A DNA stretch of 5,788 nt from Chloroflexota bacterium (GCA_026705105.1 JAPPBK010000031.1:1-5788); one strand, 5' to 3'. Shown: positions 1 through 5,788, numbered from the stretch's first letter. A program made the numbers and translations. Notes: generated by a model from the sequence alone, not told the origin.

Positions 1-233
1 GGTCGGCCAATGGTAGCCGTCTGGCGTTGGTGCTCCCTCTTGCCGCCGATGTTCGCCGCGCCGGAACCGGCAAGCGGCGCAGTCTGCCCGGAATTCGGGA
101 ACGGCCGCTCCCGCGCAGGCTTGCCGTGAGCCAGAGGTCCCGCCCCGGCGTCTTCGTCCCCATGTGAGCTCCACGTCCCTCGCCCGCCGGTCACCGGAAG
201 CATCCTTCGCCCCTCCGTTCACGCCGCGCTGGG
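1..233. other. left-edge flank, no supported gene
   Basis: This stretch follows the stop codon of the acyl carrier/FAAL/acyltransferase gene. Several frames stay open here: plus frame 1 up to a stop at 127-129, plus frame 3 up to 165-167, and a minus frame from an ATG at 163 to the window edge. All give arginine- and proline-rich translations without a recognisable motif, which is what chance produces in GC-rich DNA. I see no convincing rho-independent terminator (no strong stem followed by a T run on the minus strand), no RNA gene and no clear repeat. A gene tail running off the window edge cannot be excluded. Confidence 0.4.
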
Positions 234-3101
234 TCAAGAGGCGGGTGAGGGCGGCGTGGTTCGACGGTCCTTCAGCAGGGTCTCCTCGCCGGCGAGATCC
301 GGCTCCCCGCAACCGGCCAGGATCGCCGCCCGCGCGGCGTCGCGGAGCGCGATTGCGGCGTCGAAGCCATCCTGCTCCGCGAACAGCGGGGGGCCCACCG
401 TGACCTGCACGTCGCCGGGGCGGGGAAACCACTGTCCGCCGCGCAGGATCGTTCGCGTCCCGTGCAGCGTCACCGGCACCACGGGCGCCCCGGCGGCAGC
501 AGCAGCGGCGAAAGCGCCGAGCTTGAAGGCAAGCAGACCGGGGCGGCGGGTGAGGGTCCCTTCCGGGTAGATCACCAGCCGGCGGCCCGCCTGCGCCGCC
601 TTGACGACGTCGTCCATGTCGCCCTGGCCGCGGGCGTCGTCGAACCGCTCCACGAACAGCGCGCCGACCCGGCGCAGGAACGGCCCGGCGATCAGCTGCG
701 ATGCCAGCTCCGCCTTGGCGACAAAGGCGGTCTCGTCGGGCAGGGCCGCGACGAGCACCAGGCTGTCGAGATAGCTGCAGTGATTGGCCACCAGGATGGC
801 GCCGCGTTCCGGAACGGACTCGCCGCTCAGCGTCAACCGCGTGCCGGTGAGCTTCAGCATGGCCCGCGCGGCCGCATGGATCACCTTCCAGCGCCAGGCG
901 CGCCGGGGCAGCACGATCACCAGCGGCCAGACAACCAGCGCCAGCGCCACCAGCACCCCCCACCAGTAGCCCGCGAATGCGCGGCCGAGCGCCAGGCGAC
1001 CTCCGGCGCGCAGCCTTGCCGCCGTGCTCGAAAGCCACAGGCCGAGCAGTTGCTGCCACAGCGCGGGGGCGGCTTCGTGGAGACGACCCTCCAGGTAGCG
1101 CGCGCGGGTGGCGGCGCGCCGGAGCTTGCCGCTCGAGGTCTTGAGCACGGCGCGGGGCGGCGCCAGGACGACGTCGTCCGGCGCGATGCCAGCGATATCC
1201 ACCGCCGCGGCCTCGATGCTCTGCCGTAGCCGCTCACGGGCAGGCCCGTCCTCCTCGCGGGTTTCGGCGACCACCACCAGCCGCTCGGCGCGGGCGGCCC
1301 CGGCGGCCGCGAAGACTGCAACGCAGCCACGCCGGATTCCGGGAAGGTCGCCGATGGCGGCTTCCAGCTCGTGCGGATGGATGTTGCGGCCACCGCGGAT
1401 GATGATGTCCTTGATCCGGCCCGTCAGATACACCTCGCCCCCGGCGACGTAGGCCAGGTCGCCGGTCTCGAGCCAGTCGCCGTCGAAGAGTTCGCGTGTC
1501 GCCTCTGCGTTCTCGTGATAGCCGACGGTCGACGAGGGACCGTTGAATTGCAGCCGCCCTTGGCGGCGCTCGGGCACTTCGCGGCCGGTATCGTCGACCA
1601 CCCGGAACTGATGCCCGCTGAGCGGCGAACCACACGCCACGATCTCGATCGCGTCCTTGTGCTCGGTCGTCACCGGTACCGCATGCGACCGCTCGATCAG
1701 CGCGGTCCGGTCGACCCGATCGGCGAGCAGCCCCCGGCCGGGCCTGGGAAAGGCCAGCCCCACGCTGCTTTCGGCAAGGCCGTAGACAGGGGCGAGCGCC
1801 TCGGGATCGAAGCCGTGGGGCGCGAAGCGCTCGCAGAACGCCCGGACGGACGCCGCCCGCACCGGTTCCGCCCCGTTGACGACCATGCGGGCCGAGCTGA
1901 GATCGAGGCCCTCGATCGCGCTGTCCTCGATCCGCCCGACGCACAGGTCGAAGGCGAAGTTGGGCGCACCAGAAAGCGTTCCCCGCCGGGCGTGGATCTC
2001 CCACAGCCAGCTCTCCGGGCGCGCCAGGAAGATGAGCGGCGACATGATCGAAACCGGCACCGCAAAATGGAGGCTGCCGAGCCACGCGCCGATCAGGCCC
2101 ATGTCGTGGTAGAGCGGAAGCCAGCTCACGAACACGTCGCGGTCGGGCTCGACTTCCATCGCCTGGCCCATGGCACGAATATTGGTCAGCAGATTGGCGT
2201 GGCTCAGCACCACGCCCTTCGGATCGCCGGTGCTGCCCGACGTGTACTGAAGAAACGCGACGTCTGCCGCATCGCGTGCCGGGGCAGCGGCCGCTCCGCC
2301 GCGCCCAAGAAGTCCCTCGACGGTCTCGACGGACCGAAGGCTCGCGACCTTCGAGCGCAGGAAGGTCGCGAGTACGCGCGCCTCCGGAACGGTGACCAGA
2401 ATCTCGGCTCCCGCGTTGGCGAGGATCACGGACTGCCGGCGCAGGTGATCCGCGAGCTGCGAAGGCCGCGCCGGAGGATAGATCGGAACCGGCACGCATC
2501 CGGCGTAGAGGATCCCGAAGAAGGCGTGCAGAAACCCGGCGCAGGTGGGCAGCATCAGCGCGACGCGGGTGCCGGGCGTCGCTCCCGCATTGAGGATTCC
2601 GCCGGAGACGGCGAGAGCCGTTTCGCGGAGGCTCGTGTAGGTGATGGTCTCGAGATGGTCTTCCCGTTCCCTGAGCCAGGCGTGGACGCGGTCGGGATGC
2701 GCGACGGCGTGCCAGTCGAGCACCTCAGTGAGGGTCGCCGCGGCGCTTGGTATCGCTTCGACGGGACCCTGGTCTGTGTCCGCCAGGGGCGGCGGGGTTG
2801 CGCGTCCGTGTCGCCCGCCGGCCGTTTCCATCGCGCGCCAGAGATCGGCCGGGGTTTCGGCTTCTGCCAGCGTTGATCCGGGAAGGCGGACCGAGAAGGT
2901 CTGCTCGATGCGGGCCAGCAACTCGGTGCGCCCCAGGCTGTCGAAACCCAGATCCTCGCTTAGCCTGCTCTCGAAGGTAACGCGCGGGGTGTCGCTCGCG
3001 GAACGAAGCTCACGCGACAGCGTCGCGATCAGGTGCAGCAGCTGCGCTGCATCGTCGGGGCCGGTCTTGCCGCTACGTGATCCTGTGCCGCCGTTCTCCA
3101 T
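234..3101 (-). CDS. ACP / fatty acyl-AMP ligase / PlsC acyltransferase fusion protein
   Basis: Predicted three-domain enzyme that activates a free fatty acid with ATP, loads it on its own carrier domain and transfers it to a lysophospholipid at the inner membrane. Numbering is from the ATG at 3101 (955 aa). Residues about 18-92 are an acyl carrier domain with the phosphopantetheine-site motif around Asp54-Ser55-Leu56. Residues about 120-670 are an adenylate-forming domain: P-loop YTSGSTGDPKG (286-296), YGLAES (440-445), TGDL (546-549), GRIKDIIIRGGRN (561-573) and the catalytic lysine in KTSSGK (Lys659). The segment after YGLAES resembles fatty acyl-AMP ligases more than acyl-CoA synthetases. 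Residues 709-733 form a hydrophobic, probably membrane segment. Residues about 755-930 are PlsC-like: NHCSYLD (HX4D, His774/Asp779), GALFVERFD (813-821), YPEGT (845-849) and VVPVTLHGT (874-882). All catalytic motifs look intact. An in-frame TTG at 3107 would add two residues; ATG is preferred although neither has a strong Shine-Dalgarno sequence. It is functionally comparable to E. coli Aas but with the order reversed and a built-in ACP. The physiological substrate is not visible. Confidence 0.93.
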   Translation of the reverse strand: MENGGTGSRSGKTGPDDAAQLLHLIATLSRELRSASDTPRVTFESRLSEDLGFDSLGRTELLARIEQTFSVRLPGSTLAEAETPADLWRAMETAGGRHGRATPPPLADTDQGPVEAIPSAAATLTEVLDWHAVAHPDRVHAWLREREDHLETITYTSLRETALAVSGGILNAGATPGTRVALMLPTCAGFLHAFFGILYAGCVPVPIYPPARPSQLADHLRRQSVILANAGAEILVTVPEARVLATFLRSKVASLRSVETVEGLLGRGGAAAAPARDAADVAFLQYTSGSTGDPKGVVLSHANLLTNIRAMGQAMEVEPDRDVFVSWLPLYHDMGLIGAWLGSLHFAVPVSIMSPLIFLARPESWLWEIHARRGTLSGAPNFAFDLCVGRIEDSAIEGLDLSSARMVVNGAEPVRAASVRAFCERFAPHGFDPEALAPVYGLAESSVGLAFPRPGRGLLADRVDRTALIERSHAVPVTTEHKDAIEIVACGSPLSGHQFRVVDDTGREVPERRQGRLQFNGPSSTVGYHENAEATRELFDGDWLETGDLAYVAGGEVYLTGRIKDIIIRGGRNIHPHELEAAIGDLPGIRRGCVAVFAAAGAARAERLVVVAETREEDGPARERLRQSIEAAAVDIAGIAPDDVVLAPPRAVLKTSSGKLRRAATRARYLEGRLHEAAPALWQQLLGLWLSSTAARLRAGGRLALGRAFAGYWWGVLVALALVVWPLVIVLPRRAWRWKVIHAAARAMLKLTGTRLTLSGESVPERGAILVANHCSYLDSLVLVAALPDETAFVAKAELASQLIAGPFLRRVGALFVERFDDARGQGDMDDVVKAAQAGRRLVIYPEGTLTRRPGLLAFKLGAFAAAAAAGAPVVPVTLHGTRTILRGGQWFPRPGDVQVTVGPPLFAEQDGFDAAIALRDAARAAILAGCGEPDLAGEETLLKDRRTTPPSPAS

Positions 3102-3109
3102 GGCCAAGC

Positions 3110-3138
3110 CAATCTCGCATGCCCGGCCGGCCTGTCAA
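3110..3138 (-). promoter_or_regulatory. possible promoter of the acyltransferase fusion gene (weak)
   Basis: On the minus strand a perfect TTGACA (3138-3133) is followed after 17 bp by AGATTG (3115-3110), which matches the -10 consensus poorly. The spacer contains the palindrome GGCCGGCC. The implied leader before the ATG at 3101 would be very short, so this may be a chance match. It matters because repeat copy 1 starts just upstream, at 3145: if the repeat insertion displaced the native promoter, this segment is the only native DNA left in front of the gene. Confidence 0.22.
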
Positions 3139-3144
3139 CAACCA

Positions 3145-3235
3145 TTGGAGATGACGCCGTGGTGTGGGCATCAGCGCGAGGGCTGTGCTGCAATCAGTCG
3201 CGTTGGGAACTCTGGTTATTTCGGTCGTAGCTTAT
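3145..3235. repeat. 91-bp direct repeat, copy 1
   Basis: This segment aligns without gaps to 4132-4222, with 7 mismatches in 91 positions (about 92% identity). It begins TTGGAGATGAC and ends TCGGTCGTAGCTTAT on the plus strand. Flanks outside these limits do not match between copies, so the ends are sharp. No terminal inverted repeats, obvious target duplication, integron attC consensus boxes (RYYYAAC/GTTRRRY) or strong hairpin are visible. Its right edge falls exactly between codons 41 and 42 of the AbiEii fragment, and its left edge lies 43 bp upstream of the acyltransferase fusion start. It may be a fragment or end of an insertion sequence, but I do not recognise the family. Confidence 0.9.
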
Positions 3236-3358
3236 GTAGAGCAATCGCTCGAGCGCGTAACGGGTAAGGAGAAACTGAAAATCGATCTGTTCGGCGCGGG
3301 CGCGCGCGAGCAGTCGGGCGCGCACAGAGGCGCCGATATTGCGAAGCTCACGTGCCAT
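3194..3358 (-). pseudogene. truncated AbiEii/AbiGii-type nucleotidyltransferase toxin (N-terminal stub)
   Basis: The first 41 residues, ending in LLTRYALERLLY, match the N-terminal helix region typical of type IV AbiEii/AbiGii toxins, nucleotidyltransferase-fold proteins that act on nucleic-acid targets. The family is normally roughly 250-300 aa. Here the frame enters repeat copy 1 at codon 42 and stops after 13 unrelated residues, for 54 codons in all. The nucleotidyltransferase fold and its catalytic carboxylates are absent, so it cannot be an active toxin. The chosen ATG at 3358 overlaps the end of the abiEi-like gene by 11 bp (ATGGCACGTGA), the usual translational coupling of such pairs; an in-frame ATG at 3379 would add seven residues. 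The lost 3' part is nowhere in the window. Confidence 0.82.
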
Positions 3359-3971
3359 CGGTGACCATCGCTTCGACATAGGGCCGCATCACGGACCAGA
3401 CGCGCGTCGTGCGAGCGAATTCCCAGAGCTGGTCGGAAGTGATGCGGCCGCTGCGGAGACCCTCGCGGAGCCCTTCCAGCGCGATGTCGAGGCCGATCTT
3501 GTTGCGATACCGGAAGCAGTCGACGATTGATTTGGCGGGCTCGAATATAGGGACCTCGATACCCTCGATGAGATGCCGTTTCACGCCTCCGGCCAGGGCG
3601 TGACCGCTGAACCGCACGAAGCGGACCGGGGGGTATTCGAGGTTGGGTTTCCATCCGGTGCGGTCGATGGCCATCCACACGGCCGAAGGCATTTGTAGAG
3701 TCAGTTCATGAAACTGCAGCGCGGATGTGAGGCAGATCACGCCCTTTGGCACGAGAGCGGAGGCTACCGCAAGGCTGCGCCGGGGATCCGGATTCGCGTT
3801 GGCCAGTTGGTATAGGCCTCGGGCCACACGTACGACAGTCCCGTCCCGAACTAGGCGGGCTACCGTTTCTGCGCCGACTCCAGCGTCGCGTAGATCGGGC
3901 ATGCGCACTAGCCCCTGGCGACGAAAGTGGCGCAGGGCCGTGTCGCGCTGCTTGGCTGGCTTTTGTGACAT
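3348..3971 (-). CDS. AbiEi-family type IV antitoxin / transcriptional regulator
   Basis: A 207-residue protein of the usual length for the family. Residues about 5-57 form a predicted winged helix-turn-helix, with the signature GTVVRVARGLYQL (44-56) that is characteristic of AbiEi N-termini. The rest matches the general AbiEi C-terminal region, including LTSALQFHEL (81-90) and the PAKSIVDCFRYR segment (145-156). In the family, the protein represses its own operon through the DNA-binding domain and neutralises the AbiEii nucleotidyltransferase through the C-terminal domain without needing a stable complex. It overlaps the following abiEii remnant by 11 bp, confirming an original antitoxin-toxin order. 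The reading frame is intact although its toxin is destroyed, so it is now an orphan. The ATG at 3971 is chosen because family homology begins right after it; an in-frame GTG at 4010 would add 13 residues. No strong Shine-Dalgarno sequence is seen. Confidence 0.87.
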   Translation of the reverse strand: MSQKPAKQRDTALRHFRRQGLVRMPDLRDAGVGAETVARLVRDGTVVRVARGLYQLANANPDPRRSLAVASALVPKGVICLTSALQFHELTLQMPSAVWMAIDRTGWKPNLEYPPVRFVRFSGHALAGGVKRHLIEGIEVPIFEPAKSIVDCFRYRNKIGLDIALEGLREGLRSGRITSDQLWEFARTTRVWSVMRPYVEAMVTDGT

Positions 3972-4034
3972 AGTCTCATCGTTTTTGATCAATTGCAGAG
4001 GATATATCACGTTTCTGCCGAGGAATCACGGTTC
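3972..4034 (-). promoter_or_regulatory. intergenic region between abiEi and transposase remnant, possible promoter/operator
   Basis: This 63-bp gap is AT-richer than its surroundings and separates divergent starts. On the minus strand it contains an extended -10-like TGATATATC (TATATC at 4006-4001) with a poor -35 about 18 bp upstream, giving a leader of roughly 25-30 nt before the ATG at 3971. A perfect palindrome TTGATCAA (3985-3992) lies between it and the start codon and is a possible repressor site. The hexamer ATCACG occurs twice in direct orientation (4006-4011 and 4025-4030). If the IS1595-type element is inserted here, its left end must also fall in this gap, but I cannot place the boundary. 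Confidence 0.25.
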
Positions 4035-4217
4035 ATGGCACGGAAGGCACCGGGAAAGGCGCACCGAAGGGGTCTGACGCATCTGCAGATCGTGGACATG
4101 TTTCGCGACGAGGACACCGCCTACGCTTGGCTTGGAGATGACACCGTGGTGTTGGCGTCAGCGCGAGGGTTGTCCTGCAATCAGTCGCGTTGGGAACTCT
4201 TGTTATTTCGGTCGTAG
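4035..4217 (+). pseudogene. IS1595-family (ISXO2-like) transposase, N-terminal fragment
   Basis: From the ATG at 4035, 33 residues starting MARKAPGKAHRRGLTHLQIV and including DMFRDEDTAYAW strongly resemble the extreme N-terminus of IS1595-family transposases, which continue into a zinc ribbon (a tryptophan-proline-aspartate stretch and CxxC) and then an ISXO2-like catalytic domain. Here the homology stops at about 4131, where repeat copy 2 begins; the frame then reads through unrelated repeat sequence to TAG at 4215-4217. Zinc ribbon and catalytic domain are missing, so it is inactive. A GAGGAA about 9 nt before the ATG fits a retained ribosome binding site. An upstream in-frame ATG at 3993 is not favoured. 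This is the only plus-strand gene trace supported in the window. Confidence 0.75.
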
Positions 4218-4222
4218 CCTAT
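4132..4222. repeat. 91-bp direct repeat, copy 2
   Basis: Second copy of the segment at 3145-3235, in the same orientation and 987 bp away start to start. Its left edge coincides with the point where transposase homology ends (about codon 33 of the remnant). Its right edge lies within the last codons of the HipA gene, so the final five or so residues and the TAA stop of HipA are repeat-encoded. Both copies thus interrupt genes on both sides, which favours a discrete moved segment or repeated recombination ends over simple tandem duplication. Confidence 0.9.
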
Positions 4223-5426
4223 TGAGATGGGCGTCGATCCGTTCCGTTACCTGCCTGCGTTGCGGCAGGTGGTGCTTCTCTCTCTCCCACACTTCATGGA
4301 ACCGCTCCACCGTTTGTCGAGCAGTCTTGAGCACCGGTGTCTCAGGCAGACAGGCCTTGGCGGCCAGGTAGGACAGTTCGTCGCTTGTGTAGCCGTCGAA
4401 GCGTTTTGTTCTTGCGAATTTGAGCGCCGCGTTCTCGTCCTCGATATAGGGAATGGTCGAGACAAGATCGTAGGCCGGCGACAGCGCTGGAGTCCGTTTG
4501 TCTGGATAAGTCAACGACCAGTTCTTCAGATGCATGTCGGCGTTGCCGGTCAAGGTGCAGAAGGTCAACCGCCTGATGAATTCTTCCACGTCGGTCTCGC
4601 CGGTCTCCGTTCCAAGTACGGTTGCGATATTGCGGTAGCTCGCCCTGTCATATTTCTTCTCGGGGTAGACGCCGAAGACCTGCGCGAAGTCCTCCGTGTG
4701 GACGGGCCCGTCCGGTGTGCGGTCAAAACGCTTGATCACAAGGGCCTGTCCTTTGAGATCGCTGATCCCCTTTGGCAGGTTTCCGATCGCTTCCACATCG
4801 ATGAGCCGAATCTCGGGCACATCGATACCGACCTGTCGGGCCAGGGTAAGGAGCGCATACTCGTTCTCGGATAGGCCCTCAAATCGCAGGGAGGGCAGTT
4901 TGACGATCCACGAACCGCCGACGCCGGATGCCGGTATGGTCAGGCCCTTGTTGGATCGGTCGGTCTGGACCGCCGAGAATTTCAGCTGCACGCCTGCGAG
5001 CGAAAAGCGGAGCGCACTCGCACGCTTCCGTTTGGTGTCTTCGACGCTGTCGTCCTTCTGGCCAGGCGGCCATTCTTCGCCATCCGCGGAATCGACCGTG
5101 ATCGCGCCCGAGAGGTCGTGACCCAGGGCCCAGAGCAGATGGAACTCGCGCTCCTGCTTCACACCGGCAAGGCCGGCGAGACATGTCCGTAGATATCCCT
5201 CGGGCAGCAGGTTCGAAAAGAAGGGCAACAGGCGCTTCTGCTTGACGGGAAGCTCAGTAATCAGTTGCCCGTACTGGTCCTTGAACGCCAGTCCAAGAGT
5301 CGGACGATTCTCGTCGACGATGTAGTCGTCCGTAAAGCTGAAGAGCGTGCGGTCGCCGCCGACATGCGCCAGCGTGCCGATCGTTTCGCCATAGAGATTG
5401 ACGTTGAGGACGGAGACGTCAGCCAT
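4203..5426 (-). CDS. HipA-family serine/threonine kinase (toxin)
   Basis: A 407-residue protein. In type II HipBA modules HipA phosphorylates a cytoplasmic target (glutamyl-tRNA synthetase for E. coli HipA; other members differ) and slows growth. Residues about 1-105 are the N-terminal subdomain with FFSNLLPEG (69-77). The kinase core follows: Gly-rich loop FSLAGVQLKFS (141-151), with Ser142 aligned to the autophosphorylated Ser150 of E. coli; WIVKLP (173-178) with the likely ATP-binding lysine; SENEY (186-190); LVIKRFDR (229-236); the catalytic GNADMHLKN (294-302) with Asp297 and Asn302; and the metal-binding SPAYD (316-320). All key residues are present. The start at 5426 is preferred over in-frame ATGs up to 5450 because AGGGAG lies 7 nt before it and the family N-terminus begins there. 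The start overlaps the upstream gene by 8 bp. The last few residues are encoded by repeat copy 2, so the native C-terminus may have been replaced, though length suggests little was lost. The physiological target cannot be read from sequence. Confidence 0.92.
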   Translation of the reverse strand: MADVSVLNVNLYGETIGTLAHVGGDRTLFSFTDDYIVDENRPTLGLAFKDQYGQLITELPVKQKRLLPFFSNLLPEGYLRTCLAGLAGVKQEREFHLLWALGHDLSGAITVDSADGEEWPPGQKDDSVEDTKRKRASALRFSLAGVQLKFSAVQTDRSNKGLTIPASGVGGSWIVKLPSLRFEGLSENEYALLTLARQVGIDVPEIRLIDVEAIGNLPKGISDLKGQALVIKRFDRTPDGPVHTEDFAQVFGVYPEKKYDRASYRNIATVLGTETGETDVEEFIRRLTFCTLTGNADMHLKNWSLTYPDKRTPALSPAYDLVSTIPYIEDENAALKFARTKRFDGYTSDELSYLAAKACLPETPVLKTARQTVERFHEVWEREKHHLPQRRQVTERIDAHLNRLRPK

Positions 5427-5787
5427 CGTCGTTCTCCCTGTCATCATCAAGGCGATAAGCCGGTCGAGGCGGCGATGGCTGCTGGGATTGGGCGTGCACG
5501 AGTCGGTCGCGCAAGTTCTGTACGGCGCTCGCCACTCTGCGTAGTGCCTCCAGGTGTTCCGGTGGAATTCCTGCCGTCTCGTGGATCGCCTCCAGCTGCT
5601 TTACGGATCCATGCCGTGCTTTCGCAAGATTCTTGTACGTCTGTTGCAGCTTGCGAAAGCGCCTGCCTACATCCCGCAGCGCTTCCAGTTCCTTGTCGAC
5701 GTCACGTAACGTTCTGAGGGCGTGGAGGTTGTCCTGGAGTTGCTTCAGTTCGCTTAGGCCGGGATAGATGGTGCTGAGGTCCCTGAC
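5419..5787 (-). CDS. coiled-coil-rich protein upstream of hipA-like gene (3' part only)
   Basis: This open frame runs 122 codons from the window edge to a TGA at 5421-5419, with no start inside the window. Its codon third positions are GC-rich as in a real gene, and it is translationally coupled to the HipA gene by the overlap ATGGCTGA. The translation shows leucine-rich heptad-like repeats (residues about 11-55 of the fragment, for example LSELKQLQDNLHALRTLRDV), a second helical stretch (about 61-100), and a proline-rich then acidic tail ending DDDRENDDG. I do not recognise the family. Position suggests an antitoxin or regulatory partner of the kinase, where HipB usually lies, but no Xre-type helix-turn-helix is present in the visible part; one could lie in the missing N-terminus. 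Function is unassigned. Confidence 0.72.
   Translation of the reverse strand, partial: VRDLSTIYPGLSELKQLQDNLHALRTLRDVDKELEALRDVGRRFRKLQQTYKNLAKARHGSVKQLEAIHETAGIPPEHLEALRRVASAVQNLRDRLVHAQSQQPSPPRPAYRLDDDRENDDG
5434..5439 (-). promoter_or_regulatory. Shine-Dalgarno site of the hipA-like gene
   Basis: The minus strand reads AGGGAG, seven bases before the ATG at 5426. It lies inside the 3' end of the upstream coiled-coil gene. It decides the start codon against the upstream in-frame ATGs at 5450, 5447 and 5444 and supports translational coupling of the two genes. Confidence 0.75.
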
Positions 5788-5788
5788 G

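Noticed and set aside
205..216. Short stem-like GAAG-CATC-CTTC as a terminator for the large gene
   Set aside because: The stem is only four base pairs and is not followed by a T run on the minus strand.
1234..2499. 421-codon minus-strand frame overlapping the large gene
   Set aside because: An alternative frame of the same strand with very arginine-rich composition; the overlapping frame carries the conserved enzyme motifs.
1371..2876. 501-codon open frame on the plus strand
   Set aside because: It lies wholly antisense to the adenylate-forming domain, whose motifs are unmistakable. Its translation has no recognisable domain and is Arg/Pro/Ala-biased as expected of a shadow frame in GC-rich DNA.
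3145..3235. Integron attC site interpretation of the repeat
   Set aside because: A GTTGGGA motif is present, but no matching RYYYAAC partner or imperfect palindrome spanning the repeat is found, and the repeats cut into genes instead of lying between cassettes.
3746..3973. 75-codon plus-strand frame
   Set aside because: Antisense to the N-terminal half of the AbiEi-like gene, no homology or ribosome binding site seen.
3145..4222. CRISPR array
   Set aside because: Only two copies, 91 bp long and nearly 1 kb apart with genes between them.
4227..4874. 215-codon plus-strand frame
   Set aside because: Antisense shadow of the HipA gene, which has intact catalytic motifs.
5265..5717. 150-codon plus-strand frame at the right edge
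   Set aside because: Antisense to the HipA N-terminus and the coiled-coil gene; the minus frame shows coupling and a Shine-Dalgarno sequence while this one shows no recognisable motif.

Overview
The window is GC-rich DNA, probably from a proteobacterium. An alphaproteobacterium seems likely from the AbiEi/AbiEii and HipA protein styles and the IS1595-type transposase remnant, but no marker gene fixes the class. All substantial genes lie on the minus strand, so the biological reading order runs from position 5788 down to 234.

Right part (4203-5788): the C-terminal 122 codons of a gene entering from outside the window, rich in coiled-coil-like heptads, overlap by 8 bp the start of a complete HipA-family serine/threonine kinase gene. 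The partner sits where hipB normally lies, but its visible part shows no helix-turn-helix. The kinase keeps all the motifs expected of an active HipA. Its last few codons and its stop lie inside a repeat.

Middle part (about 3145-4222): an eroded accessory patch. Two direct copies of a 91-bp repeat (3145-3235 and 4132-4222, 7 mismatches, about 92% identity, offset 987 bp) bracket an intact AbiEi-type antitoxin gene and the first 33 codons of an IS1595-family transposase on the opposite strand. The AbiEii toxin gene that should follow abiEi is cut after codon 41, exactly at repeat copy 1, so the antitoxin is orphaned. Repeat copy 2 cuts the transposase fragment on one side and supplies the end of hipA on the other. 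The repeat is itself unidentified.

Left part (234-3101): one large gene encodes an apparently self-contained acyl-transfer enzyme: acyl carrier domain, fatty acyl-AMP ligase (FAAL-like) domain, a hydrophobic segment, then a PlsC-type glycerophospholipid acyltransferase. The predicted route is ATP-dependent activation of a free fatty acid, loading onto the built-in carrier phosphopantetheine, then transfer to a lysophospholipid at the membrane. Its 5' flank is now repeat copy 1, only about 43 bp before the start codon. The last 233 bp at the left edge hold no gene that can be supported.

Functionally, the toxin-antitoxin patch and the lipid enzyme look like neighbours by chance, joined by rearrangement at the repeat. 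The hip pair is the only obviously coupled operon.
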